64,000 nucleotides of DNA from Deltaproteobacteria bacterium (GTDB lineage Bacteria; Myxococcota_C; UBA6777). Positions 42,480 through 50,366 of this stretch are shown piece by piece. Position 1 is the first letter of the stretch. Every line of letters begins with the position of its first letter. A program made the translations under genes and the position numbers. Under the pieces are notes generated by a model. That model ran no database searches. It was not told where the DNA came from and was given only the letters and a program-made list of their open reading frames with translations. The DNA lies in NCBI GenBank assembly GCA_002731275.1, contig PCBK01000119.1:1-64000 (forward strand), written 5' to 3'.

Positions 42480-44045
42480 TCAGGTGGATGGCTTGTTCAT
42501 TTGTTGACTGAGTCTACTCCGTGCGATGTATGTTTCCATCCTCACGAGTAGTTCTTCGAAGGTTGAGGCGTGTTTGGTCATATAGTCATCGATCCCCATC
42601 CGGAAGGTCTTGAGTCGTACATCCTGTATTTTATGTTTGGAGAGGAGAAAGATAGGGGTCAGATGCCACTTGGGATGGGAGCGGATCGTTGCGCTAAGTG
42701 TAAACATATCAAAAGTCGTAGATTCGAGATCGAGGAGCAGAAGATCCGGCTGAATTTCGCTCAATGTATCCCACAGCCTATGGGCGGAGTCGATAACTGT
42801 GATGTGCGCTACTTCTTGCCCGACAGTCCTGAGTTGGTGTGCGTATTCGAAATCTTCGGAGAACAACAGGACGTTGGCTTTTGGTAGGTTTTGGTTGAGC
42901 AGGTATGTCTCCACGACAAGGTCTTCATGAGGCTGGAAGGGAAGATCTATAAAGAAGCTGTGTGGGATTTGTGCGGCCTCTAAGCGTTCTTCGAAGGTTG
43001 GATGCTCGCCGAAGAAGAGGATCGGGGTGCGTTTGTGCAATGGAAGTTGTCGAATTTGCTGGGCGAGCTGTGTGGCGCCTGTGTGGATGTGGGCAGAGAA
43101 GTTAATAGCAGCCGCTTGGATGGAAAAATCGATCGCGATCCCCATCGGAGTCGCTCCATCCTTCAATGTTTGAAGCAGTTCACCTGCGCTTCGCAGAAGG
43201 GTCTTTTCAAACTCAATCAGTGCGTTATCCCGCCGAAGGAGCATGTTTGGGTCGAGCACGAGCAGTGATTTGGATTTTTGTGTCGGTGTGTTGTTGTCAG
43301 CTGAGGAACCTGAAGAGAGCTCAAGGGCCTTTGAGAGAGTGGTAAAGACCTCTTCCCAGAATGTTTCGTCAGGTTCGATCAGGCCGGTCATGAGTCCGGA
43401 GGTTAAATCTTCGAGTTCTTCGGCGTGGAGGCTGACTTGTCTCCAGCCAAAGGTGCCCGCTGTACCGTGGATTTTGTGGGCGGACTGATGGATCGCTTCC
43501 AAGAGACTCTCATCTTCGGGTTGGGTTTGCAGCTTGCGAAAGTTTTCGTTGAGTTGGTTGAGCTGCGCGACGAGTTTTTGTTGGTAGGCTTCTTTTTGCT
43601 TGAGCAACAGGCCATCAAGAGAAGATTGCGAGTTTATGTCGGCTTGAAGTATAGGGCTGGCACCTGATTTTTTCTTGAACAGGACGTCGTCGATGTGGTG
43701 GATGAGTTTTGGGATCGCGATGGGTTTTTTGAGGGTTCTGGAGACTTTGAGTTGTCGGAGTTTTTCGAGCTGCTTGGGAGTGTTTGTGTAGGATGAGAAG
43801 GCGGAAAAGAAAACGATTTCGCCACTGTATCCATTTCTGCGTGCCTGCTCAATAAACGTGATCCCATTGCTGTCGGGGAGGTGTCCATCGACAAGCATGA
43901 GCTGTGGGGTGATCTTTTTGATGATTTCGAGCGCTTGCTCTGCTTTTGATATGCGTATGATATCGTGGTTTTTTTCAGTCAAAGCAGTGGCGATAGCGTC
44001 ACGAAGGTCGAGATCATCTTCGAGGATCAAAATCAAGTCTGACAT
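42480..44045 (-). CDS. Receiver-HPt-receiver phosphorelay protein
   Basis: 521 aa, cytosolic; GAAGG precedes the ATG. The first receiver (1-122) has acidic residues E9-D11, acceptor D53 (MLVDGHLPD) and K107-P108. An HPt domain (about 150-250) carries the phospho-His motif SAHKIHGTAGTFG (H190). A degenerate receiver-like part (about 265-375; SLLVLDPN, PILFFGE) lacks clear acceptor sites. A second good receiver (about 385-505) has LLLLDLES and a conserved MTK lysine. No kinase or output domain is present, so it should pass phosphate between partners. It is the last gene of the kinase/ParA/Roadblock/V4R unit, 106 bp after the V4R gene. Confidence 0.85.
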   Translation of the reverse strand: MSDLILILEDDLDLRDAIATALTEKNHDIIRISKAEQALEIIKKITPQLMLVDGHLPDSNGITFIEQARRNGYSGEIVFFSAFSSYTNTPKQLEKLRQLKVSRTLKKPIAIPKLIHHIDDVLFKKKSGASPILQADINSQSSLDGLLLKQKEAYQQKLVAQLNQLNENFRKLQTQPEDESLLEAIHQSAHKIHGTAGTFGWRQVSLHAEELEDLTSGLMTGLIEPDETFWEEVFTTLSKALELSSGSSADNNTPTQKSKSLLVLDPNMLLRRDNALIEFEKTLLRSAGELLQTLKDGATPMGIAIDFSIQAAAINFSAHIHTGATQLAQQIRQLPLHKRTPILFFGEHPTFEERLEAAQIPHSFFIDLPFQPHEDLVVETYLLNQNLPKANVLLFSEDFEYAHQLRTVGQEVAHITVIDSAHRLWDTLSEIQPDLLLLDLESTTFDMFTLSATIRSHPKWHLTPIFLLSKHKIQDVRLKTFRMGIDDYMTKHASTFEELLVRMETYIARSRLSQQMNKPST

Positions 44046-44150
44046 GGAGAACCTTCAGAGGTAAATGTTTTATTTGTAAAGGAAAAACGACTCTACGACG
44101 TGGTGCAGTGGTAGAGCGCGTTTGGGGGCGAGAGGATAGTATAGCAGGAA

Positions 44151-45413
44151 TCAGCGCAGGTGCACTTGTGTTTCGCAGAATTCATCACCTTTGCTGATGC
44201 ATTTTGTTTCTTCAACCACCCATGGGACCCCACGTCGGAAGAGGTCATTGTAGAGATCCTGATCGAAGTCGGGTTTGGACTTCCAGTCGACTCTGTGGGC
44301 GAGCTGCATCATCGCGAGACTTGCCCCTTGGAAGAAGAAACAGCGACCTTCGTTCGCCATTTCGTGTCGATTGACGTGGTAGTTCGATTCATAGGTGCTT
44401 GGTGTGCGGAGGGTCAACGATTGGTTGGGGGCAAAGTCGTGGATGGTCCAGTGTCCAAATCCGAGCGCACGTCCGATGGCACAACATCCGACGATAATGT
44501 CGAGCGGGTTGCCTGTGATAGGCCCGACGAGACCTTCCCACTCAGGTGAGTTGAGGATCCCACCAAATGTGTTGAAGACACAAACATGCCCTGATTCCCG
44601 CAGCAGCCCACCCATGACACCTGTGGATTGTGGCATTTGTTTTGTGATGTGGTAGAAGGCGTCATAGGAGATGCGGTTGTAGTACTCTGCCAAGTGCATT
44701 GTGACGAAAACACCGAATCCTTGGAGAAGTCCACGTTCATCGGTCGAGAGTGTGCCGAGGAACTGCACGAGCCCTTGCGCGATGTTGGCGATGGTCTCTT
44801 CTTGGTCGCCGTGAAAGACGGTTTTGAGTGCTTTTTTTGTTTCGTTGAGGCGTACAGGGCTTTGGCGTTTGGTGGTCGTCCCTGATGGGGAGAGGGTAAA
44901 CTCGCAGTTGGGGGCACCTGTTGCGATGCAAGTGGTCTCTTCGGCTTTGAGCGAGCCGAGGGGGAGATCGTACGCGACCTCGACTGCAGCCGCAGCATAC
45001 CCTGCGCCAAAGGCGTCCGCGGGCAGTGTGCGACGGACGGCCTTTCCGTACTTATCTTTCCAGGAGAAGCCGTAATGGGTGTAGTCTCCGCGAACTGTTC
45101 CGCCACGTTGGTTGGCGGAGAAGTGCAGGCTGCCATGACCCATCGCGGCGAAGACGGTGGAGGCGACCTGGATTCGGTCGAGAGGTAACTTGATCTTGGC
45201 GAAGTGGCAGATGCTTTCGAGCAGATTGTAGGTGGCTTCTTGTGCGGCATGTGTGCGCAACTCAAGGCCTTGTTTGGAACCCAGCGCGTCGTCGATGGTT
45301 TGATCCAAAAACAGGTTAAAGTGATGGCAGTGATATACAACCGGTGTGTGTGCAAAGAATGTATGGTTGTGACTGGCCATGTATTGGATGAGTTCTTTCA
45401 GGTTGAAGCTCAT
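44151..45413 (-). CDS. V4R-type (hydrocarbon-binding) sensor protein
   Basis: 420 aa from MSFNLKELIQ (45413), chosen over an upstream Met at 45479. Two related halves can be seen. Each ends with a Cys pair in a short strand-turn: TTCIATGAPNCEFTL at about 178-192 and TKCISKGDEFCETQVHL at the C-terminus. This is the mark of V4R (4-vinyl reductase) domains, which bind small hydrophobic ligands or metal. Conserved His and Phe residues surround an AAMGHGSLHFSANQRGG stretch. V4R domains are input modules for kinases and EBP regulators. Here it stands alone inside a signalling operon and so likely senses a ligand for the partner kinase or receiver. The domain call rests on motif reading. Confidence 0.6.
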   Translation of the reverse strand: MSFNLKELIQYMASHNHTFFAHTPVVYHCHHFNLFLDQTIDDALGSKQGLELRTHAAQEATYNLLESICHFAKIKLPLDRIQVASTVFAAMGHGSLHFSANQRGGTVRGDYTHYGFSWKDKYGKAVRRTLPADAFGAGYAAAAVEVAYDLPLGSLKAEETTCIATGAPNCEFTLSPSGTTTKRQSPVRLNETKKALKTVFHGDQEETIANIAQGLVQFLGTLSTDERGLLQGFGVFVTMHLAEYYNRISYDAFYHITKQMPQSTGVMGGLLRESGHVCVFNTFGGILNSPEWEGLVGPITGNPLDIIVGCCAIGRALGFGHWTIHDFAPNQSLTLRTPSTYESNYHVNRHEMANEGRCFFFQGASLAMMQLAHRVDWKSKPDFDQDLYNDLFRRGVPWVVEETKCISKGDEFCETQVHLR

Positions 45414-45509
45414 GGGTCTATCTTCCTCATCTTTGGTGGTAGGAACATTGTTTATCAATTGGAAAACCGGGGTCACCAAAATGGAACGGGCGAGCCAGGT
45501 TGCGCGCGA

Positions 45510-46094
45510 TTAAATATGGAGCTCGCTCAGACCGAGGATCTCCTGTACCGCGACCTCAATGGAGTCCAGGTATTCCTCCGAGAGGAGATGAGGCTCATTG
45601 AGGGAGTCGATGGGGATACCGGTCTTCAGGGCCAAACGCATCAAAGAGGCGTGTGGGTCTGGAGCGTAGCGTTGGAGGTAATCAATGATCCTGACAGCGC
45701 GCGGAGCTTCTTCTGGATCTGCCTGGAAGGAGGCGAGCATTTGCTCGATGTTACGGAGCATCTTTTGAACATGTAAACGAACCATACCGATGGGGGTGCC
45801 GAGGTTGAAAATGAAGCCAATCACAAACTGCTCTTGGACTTCCTTCAGGATAATCAGTGACTCGGAGGACTCGATGGTGACCTGCATATCAGAAGACCAG
45901 TTATCCATCGACTTGAGCGCTTCGCGGTTGGCACGGACGAGGTCGCCAAAGTATGAGGCGACGCTCTCGGGTGTCCATGTTGTGTTGCTCGGAAGGTACG
46001 CGTCAAACATGAGACAATCAGGCATCGCTGTGATCAGTACGCCCTGAAGGGAAGGCACATCCGAAGCAATTTGGGTGAGAGAAGTCGGGGTCAT
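45510..46094 (-). CDS. Roadblock/LC7-like protein
   Basis: 194 aa. The first 120 residues fit the small alpha/beta Roadblock fold: SDVPSLQGVLITAMPDCLMFDAY, then a long helix, then ESLIILKEVQEQFVIGFIFNLGTPIGMVRLHVQKML. The C-terminal 70 residues are helical. Roadblock/LC7 proteins regulate small GTPases or bind Ras-like or ParA-like switches; in myxobacteria MglB acts on MglA. It is encoded 18 bp after the second, more diverged Roadblock-like gene. Assignment by pattern; moderate certainty. Confidence 0.55.
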   Translation of the reverse strand: MTPTSLTQIASDVPSLQGVLITAMPDCLMFDAYLPSNTTWTPESVASYFGDLVRANREALKSMDNWSSDMQVTIESSESLIILKEVQEQFVIGFIFNLGTPIGMVRLHVQKMLRNIEQMLASFQADPEEAPRAVRIIDYLQRYAPDPHASLMRLALKTGIPIDSLNEPHLLSEEYLDSIEVAVQEILGLSELHI

Positions 46095-46112
46095 GTGTCG
46101 GTCTCCTATTTA

Positions 46113-46796
46113 TTATTCCAAGATGGAGCGAAGTGGATCACAAAGAGCGTCAAATTCATGTGGTGTTAGGATCTCTGCGAGCCACAAACCAAGGGTCACC
46201 AAACCCTGTCCTGTTTGCAGCCATGTCATGGTCAGATAGCCTTCAGCATCCATTTGAAAGATGATTTGATCGATCATGGGGAACACGATGTCTGGTTCGA
46301 TGAACTGTTCTCGAAAGCTGTTGAGTTGGCTTGTGAGATAGGAACCCATTGGGATCATGGAGTCGGGAATGTTGTTGTTGACAATGGGAAGCCCCTCGTG
46401 GTTGGCGATATACCCACCACGACCTTCTTTCCAAGTGAGCGCCCAGTCGAGATAGTTCCCGAGCACAACTTCAAGCGGGCCTTTTCTCGATTCTTCGGGG
46501 AATGGAGGTGGTCTCAGGAGCTGTAATGCGCCCGTCGGAGAACTTGGGAGCGAGGGTTGGGAGAGATGATCGTTGGACACCTCAACTTGAGGGAAGTCCG
46601 AAAAGGAAAGAGGGTGGGAGTCCTGCGTCGGTCGCAAAGAGATCGTACTGGAGACGCTCGATGACAGAACTGGCGCGCTTGGAATGGGGCTGGGGGGAGG
46701 TTGGACGGGTGGTGTTGGAACACGTGTGGCACATCCAGCGTGGGCAAACAGTTGTTGCAGTTTGTTCGGCTCAATCCACGAGAGCGAAGTTTTCAT
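46113..46796 (-). CDS. Diverged Roadblock-like protein with Pro/Ser-rich N-terminus
   Basis: 227 aa. Residues 1-105 are Pro/Ser-rich and disordered. Residues 108-227 read like a Roadblock fold (LDWALTWKEGRGGYIANHEGLPIVNNNIPDSM, helix, then IIFQMDAEGYLTMTWLQTGQGLVTLGLWLAE). Its start overlaps the end of the ParA-like gene by 26 bp, so expression is coupled. It may form a heterodimer with the neighbour at 45510 and act on the ParA-like ATPase. That is inference from context. Confidence 0.5.
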   Translation of the reverse strand: MKTSLSWIEPNKLQQLFAHAGCATRVPTPPVQPPPSPIPSAPVLSSSVSSTISLRPTQDSHPLSFSDFPQVEVSNDHLSQPSLPSSPTGALQLLRPPPFPEESRKGPLEVVLGNYLDWALTWKEGRGGYIANHEGLPIVNNNIPDSMIPMGSYLTSQLNSFREQFIEPDIVFPMIDQIIFQMDAEGYLTMTWLQTGQGLVTLGLWLAEILTPHEFDALCDPLRSILE

Positions 46797-47577
46797 CTTC
46801 AGGCTCCTTCTCTATCAGTGAGAGTTTGCTCTCGCATTCCATGGCGAGCTGGTCAAAGAGGCTGGCTGTTGGGACGAGGTTTCTGCTCAAGAGACCTAGT
46901 GGTACGCCCTTTGCGGCTGCCTTCATGACTTGTCTATCCAAAGGCAACATGGTTCGAAAGAGTGTAGGCTCCGGGAAACTCTGTTGTATCTCTTGTACGA
47001 CCTCAGCGGAAGTTGGATCCTGGATGTCCCACATGTTGATAATAAAACCAGCGATGTCGAGGGGCTCTCGTTGCTCTTGAATCCAGGCCAGTTGTTCGAG
47101 AAACTGTGGAATCCCACGCAGTGTAAGTGGATCTGCGCGCAGTGGGCTGATCACGGAGTCGACATTCCAGTAGGCACCCTGCACGATAGGTCCAAACCCA
47201 GAAGGCGCATCGAAGATGACGATGTCGTTTGATGTTTCAAGCTCATCAAGCAACTGTTTGAGGAGCGCTCCATCGCCGAGCGCGACTGACATACTCGCGC
47301 GCTCTTGAGGTGTTGAAGGACCAAATGGGAGGACCTGCAAACTCTTGAGTCTTGTCGCGTACATTAACGTCGGAAGGGGATGTCCTTCGAGGGCATACTG
47401 ACATAGACCTGGGGCTTGCATCACTTTGGGTGAGAGAAGTCGACCAACCCCTCCTTGGGGATCGAGATCGACGAGAGATGTTCGCCATCCCCTTTTTGCG
47501 AGCGCGTAAGCTAGATTGAGTGCGATTGTCGTGCGTCCTACACCACCTTTTTCGCTCGATATAAGCAGCGTTTTCAC
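46771..47577 (-). CDS. ParA/MinD-type ATPase with altered P-loop
   Basis: 268 aa, soluble. The deviant Walker A reads KGGVGRTT at residues 10-17: the signature lysine K10 is present but the P-loop lysine is Arg15. The other motifs are normal: LVDLDPQGGVGRLL (A' motif, about 36-49) and DIVIFDAPSGFGP (Walker B, about 117-129). The change is unusual for true segregation ATPases and recalls atypical TadZ/CpaE-like members that bind nucleotide weakly. ATPase activity may be reduced. The gene overlaps the kinase gene upstream by 4 bp (ATGA) and the Roadblock-like gene downstream by 26 bp. No parB or parS-like element is seen, so spatial control of a signalling complex is more likely than DNA partition. 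Confidence 0.8.
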   Translation of the reverse strand: MKTLLISSEKGGVGRTTIALNLAYALAKRGWRTSLVDLDPQGGVGRLLSPKVMQAPGLCQYALEGHPLPTLMYATRLKSLQVLPFGPSTPQERASMSVALGDGALLKQLLDELETSNDIVIFDAPSGFGPIVQGAYWNVDSVISPLRADPLTLRGIPQFLEQLAWIQEQREPLDIAGFIINMWDIQDPTSAEVVQEIQQSFPEPTLFRTMLPLDRQVMKAAAKGVPLGLLSRNLVPTASLFDQLAMECESKLSLIEKEPEDENFALVD

Positions 47578-49400
47578 TTCTGTTCAAGCCTCTTTTCAAG
47601 TTTTTCGATGTTTTGTTGGATCGTCGGGTCATCAGGCTTCATAATTTGACACTCTCGAAAGAGCTGGAGGGCTGATTTGTACTCCCTGCGAATGTACTTC
47701 ATCTTTGCGAGTTGTAGTTTTTTGTCGAATTCGCTTTGGGAAGGAGTATGTGCCTGTTTTTTTAAGCCTGTAGGTTGCGTGGATGGCTGAAAGGAGCCGG
47801 AGGAATATTGGTGACCTGTGCTGGTCTTCCAAACACCTGATTTCATCGCAGACGTAAAGGTTCCCGACGCTGAAGTCTCTGCACGTAGCGCAAGCTCTAG
47901 CGCTTTGGCCAACATCACATCACTTTTTTTGGCGTTCGCTGGTAGGCTGGCTGTGATGGATGGGGAGCTGGTGCTGGCAGGCGTGTGCTTTGGCTCTGGT
48001 GGCTCAAAGGGGGTCGTTTGAGAGGGGGCCATTTTGGGCCAATTCGGTTTAGAAGGGGACAACTCCTCTTCTGGGATAAAGTCCGAGACATCTACAAGTT
48101 GACCACTTGGCGACTCGTTGTGTGTGTACTGTTCGATCTCAGAGATGCCTGTGAAGTCATTCATCTCCAGAGGACGTGCGCCTATCTGCAAAGCTTCCAA
48201 GTCCATGAGCAGCTCGTAGCAATCAGCGTATCGGTGTGCTGGGACCATTTGGGTCATGTTATGAAGCACCTGTACGATACTTGGGGAGAGCGTTGGGACG
48301 AGCGCGCGGGGATCAGGGAAGGGCTCTTTGAACCTCTTGAGCACCGCAGCCATCGCTGTTTCACCCTCGAAGGGGACGCTGCCTGTTAAGAGCTCGTAGA
48401 AGACGATCCCCAATGAGTAGATATCCGTACGTAGATCGACCTGTTCTCCCATCGCTTGTTCGGGGGAGAAGTAGTGAGGTGTCCCTAAGATGACACCTGT
48501 TTGCGTCGATTTATCCTGTTTCATCGTCTTGGCGACACCAAAGTCTGTGAGCGTGAGGTGTCCGTTCTGATCGATGATTAAGTTGGAGGGCTTGATGTCA
48601 CGGTGGATGACGCCGTTGGCGTGTGCGGACTGTAGTCCTTTGGCGGCTTGCTTGATCAGGTCCATCGCCTTAAATTCAGGCATCTTTTTGTTGTGTGCCA
48701 AGTACGTCTCAAGGTTTTGTCCTTTGAGGTATTCCATCGTGATATAGAAGATGTTTTCGTTGTAGAAACCAGCTTCGTACACCTGCACGATGTGTTGGTC
48801 TTTGATACTCGCGATCGTTTTGGCTTCTTTTTGTAGTCTATGCAGGTAGTTGAGCTGTTCGTGCTCCTGACTTTGCATGACCTTGATCGCCACCTGTCTG
48901 TTGAGCGATTTTTGATAACCGAGGTAGACAACACCCATCCCCCCACGTCCAACTTCACGCTCAATGGTCGAAGAGCCAATCGTTTTTCCGATCAATGAGC
49001 CTTGTGATGTCGGGAGCTGCTCGCTAGATTCCGTCTGGAGCAAGCCTTTGAGCATACTGAGCAGGGTCTCTTTGCGAAAGGGTTTTTCCAAAAAGAAGGC
49101 GTGGCTGTTGTCTGTTAAGTTACCTACGAGATTGGATTGACCGGGCTCGATGATGAAAATACATGGCAGTTGGTTGAGCTTTTCTTGCGCGGTGAGCCAG
49201 TAGTACAGCTCGAAGAAACGAGCATTTCGTACATCTACTGTGATCAGCAGCAGTCCCCAGTGCTCTGCGAGCAGAGCCTGCTTTGCCGACGGAAAATGCT
49301 CAAGCGAGATGTCTTGTGTTGGGTATACTTTGAGAAAACTCTGAAGCGCTTTCATGATTCGCTTGTCCGTTCCCAAAATGGCCAACTTCTTCATATTCAT
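47574..49400 (-). CDS. Ser/Thr kinase with N-terminal receiver-like domain
   Basis: 608 aa, no membrane helix, so cytosolic. Residues 1-120 look like a receiver fold (LAILGTDKRIMKALQSFL, LLLITVDVRN with Asp, FFLEKPFRK with Lys-Pro). The kinase domain, about 140-400, has GRGGMGVVY, VAIKV, HRDIKPSN, TDFG and GTPHYFSPE, so it should be active. A long linker (410-540) is followed by a C-terminal TPR-like helix pair (YIRREYKSALQLFRECQIMKPDDPTIQQNIEKLEK). It is the first gene of the operon running to 42480. The candidate sigma-54 site at 49504-49519 gives a leader of about 94 nt. Confidence 0.9.
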   Translation of the reverse strand: MNMKKLAILGTDKRIMKALQSFLKVYPTQDISLEHFPSAKQALLAEHWGLLLITVDVRNARFFELYYWLTAQEKLNQLPCIFIIEPGQSNLVGNLTDNSHAFFLEKPFRKETLLSMLKGLLQTESSEQLPTSQGSLIGKTIGSSTIEREVGRGGMGVVYLGYQKSLNRQVAIKVMQSQEHEQLNYLHRLQKEAKTIASIKDQHIVQVYEAGFYNENIFYITMEYLKGQNLETYLAHNKKMPEFKAMDLIKQAAKGLQSAHANGVIHRDIKPSNLIIDQNGHLTLTDFGVAKTMKQDKSTQTGVILGTPHYFSPEQAMGEQVDLRTDIYSLGIVFYELLTGSVPFEGETAMAAVLKRFKEPFPDPRALVPTLSPSIVQVLHNMTQMVPAHRYADCYELLMDLEALQIGARPLEMNDFTGISEIEQYTHNESPSGQLVDVSDFIPEEELSPSKPNWPKMAPSQTTPFEPPEPKHTPASTSSPSITASLPANAKKSDVMLAKALELALRAETSASGTFTSAMKSGVWKTSTGHQYSSGSFQPSTQPTGLKKQAHTPSQSEFDKKLQLAKMKYIRREYKSALQLFRECQIMKPDDPTIQQNIEKLEKRLEQK

Positions 49401-49736
49401 CGTTCAAAAGTCCTCGTCTTGGTGAGGCGTGAAGACTCCCTTGTCTAGAGGGGGAGAGGTTGTTGATTCCCTGTATCGTTGTGTGAGACATATAACTGGT
49501 TTTGGCAAGTTCTATGCCATGATCCTGTATTTGGGGAACATGGGGGCAACATGAACTCACCTGGATCAAGGAATATTCCTACTCATACCACGTCGAGTGC
49601 CCTCAATCAAGTGCTAAGGAGGGGGGAGTCTGGGAGGGATCGAACATTTTGAGGGCGAAGTATCTTCGGATGCGGTTGTGAGAGACTTGGAAGCAAGATG
49701 TAAGAAATATGATTATAGTGGAGGGTGCTTTTTGAC
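49401..49736. other. Promoter region of the kinase operon, no gene
   Basis: 336 bp. Contains the sigma-54-like element at 49504-49519 (minus strand) and otherwise no ORF or RNA gene that I can support. Confidence 0.5.
49504..49519 (-). promoter_or_regulatory. Candidate sigma-54 (-24/-12) promoter
   Basis: The minus strand reads TGGCATAGAACTTGCC. The GG and GC elements have the exact 24/12 spacing of TGGCAC-N5-TTGCW; mismatches are at consensus C6, G7 and W16. Predicted start of transcription is about 49494. Confidence 0.5.
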
Positions 49737-50366
49737 TTATGGGGTGCATTTTGTCTCAAGGGATAGTAGTTTCCAGGTGTTTGCGCCGTGGTTGTGGATG
49801 TGGAAGGTGGTCTTTGTCCCTTTGGGTAGGTCATTTTTGACTATGAGGGTGACTTCGTACACATCAGCAGTGTGTGGAATGTTGATCTCATTTTCGTATA
49901 CAATTTGTTGTGCAAATGCCAGTCCTACATAACCTTTTGCTGGAGATTCATTGTAGAGATCGAGATGCCAGTACAAGAGAGTGATCTGGGTTCCTTTTGG
50001 TAAGGCATGTTGGAGTGGTTGTGAGACGGAGTGGAACCGGCAGATATTGGTGTCAAATTCGATCACACCATCTTCGACCTTTGTGCCGTTTGGAGCGCAG
50101 TACATGCCGCTCTTTTTCAGGTGCGCGAATGGATCATCTTCAAGAGATAGTTTTTTCCATTTTGTGTGGTCGATCAATTGCTTCGAAGTACAGGTGTCTG
50201 GTGTGGGGATGACCTCATGCTTGCGTTCAGGCGCTCTCTCTGCAGAAGCATCAAAAGAATGCTGCTCTGGTGTGTGTTCTTGTGGCAGAGGGGAGGTACA
50301 TTGTACGGCGAGGAGAGCGTAGAGGGCGATGAGTATGGTTTGTAGGTTGTGTGTGATTCTGTTCAT
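49737..50366 (-). CDS. Lipoprotein of unknown function
   Basis: 209 aa. ATG 50366 overlaps the TGA of the upstream gene (ATGA), so translation is coupled. Signal sequence with lipobox LLAVQC at about residue 22, a Glu/Pro-rich linker to about 55, then a beta-rich domain (TKWKKLSLEDDPFAHLKKSGMYC, GTQITLLYWHLDLYNESPAKGYVGLAF, YEVTLIVKNDLPKGTKTTFHIHNHGANTW). The middle resembles a jelly-roll or carbohydrate-binding module. No catalytic motif. Partner of the zinc-ribbon protein at 50363. Confidence 0.7.
   Translation of the reverse strand: MNRITHNLQTILIALYALLAVQCTSPLPQEHTPEQHSFDASAERAPERKHEVIPTPDTCTSKQLIDHTKWKKLSLEDDPFAHLKKSGMYCAPNGTKVEDGVIEFDTNICRFHSVSQPLQHALPKGTQITLLYWHLDLYNESPAKGYVGLAFAQQIVYENEINIPHTADVYEVTLIVKNDLPKGTKTTFHIHNHGANTWKLLSLETKCTP

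Noticed and set aside
44100-44120. tRNA D-arm-like string GTGGTGCAGTGGTAGAGC
   Set aside because: No matching T-arm or acceptor pairing follows; at most a tRNA remnant or chance.
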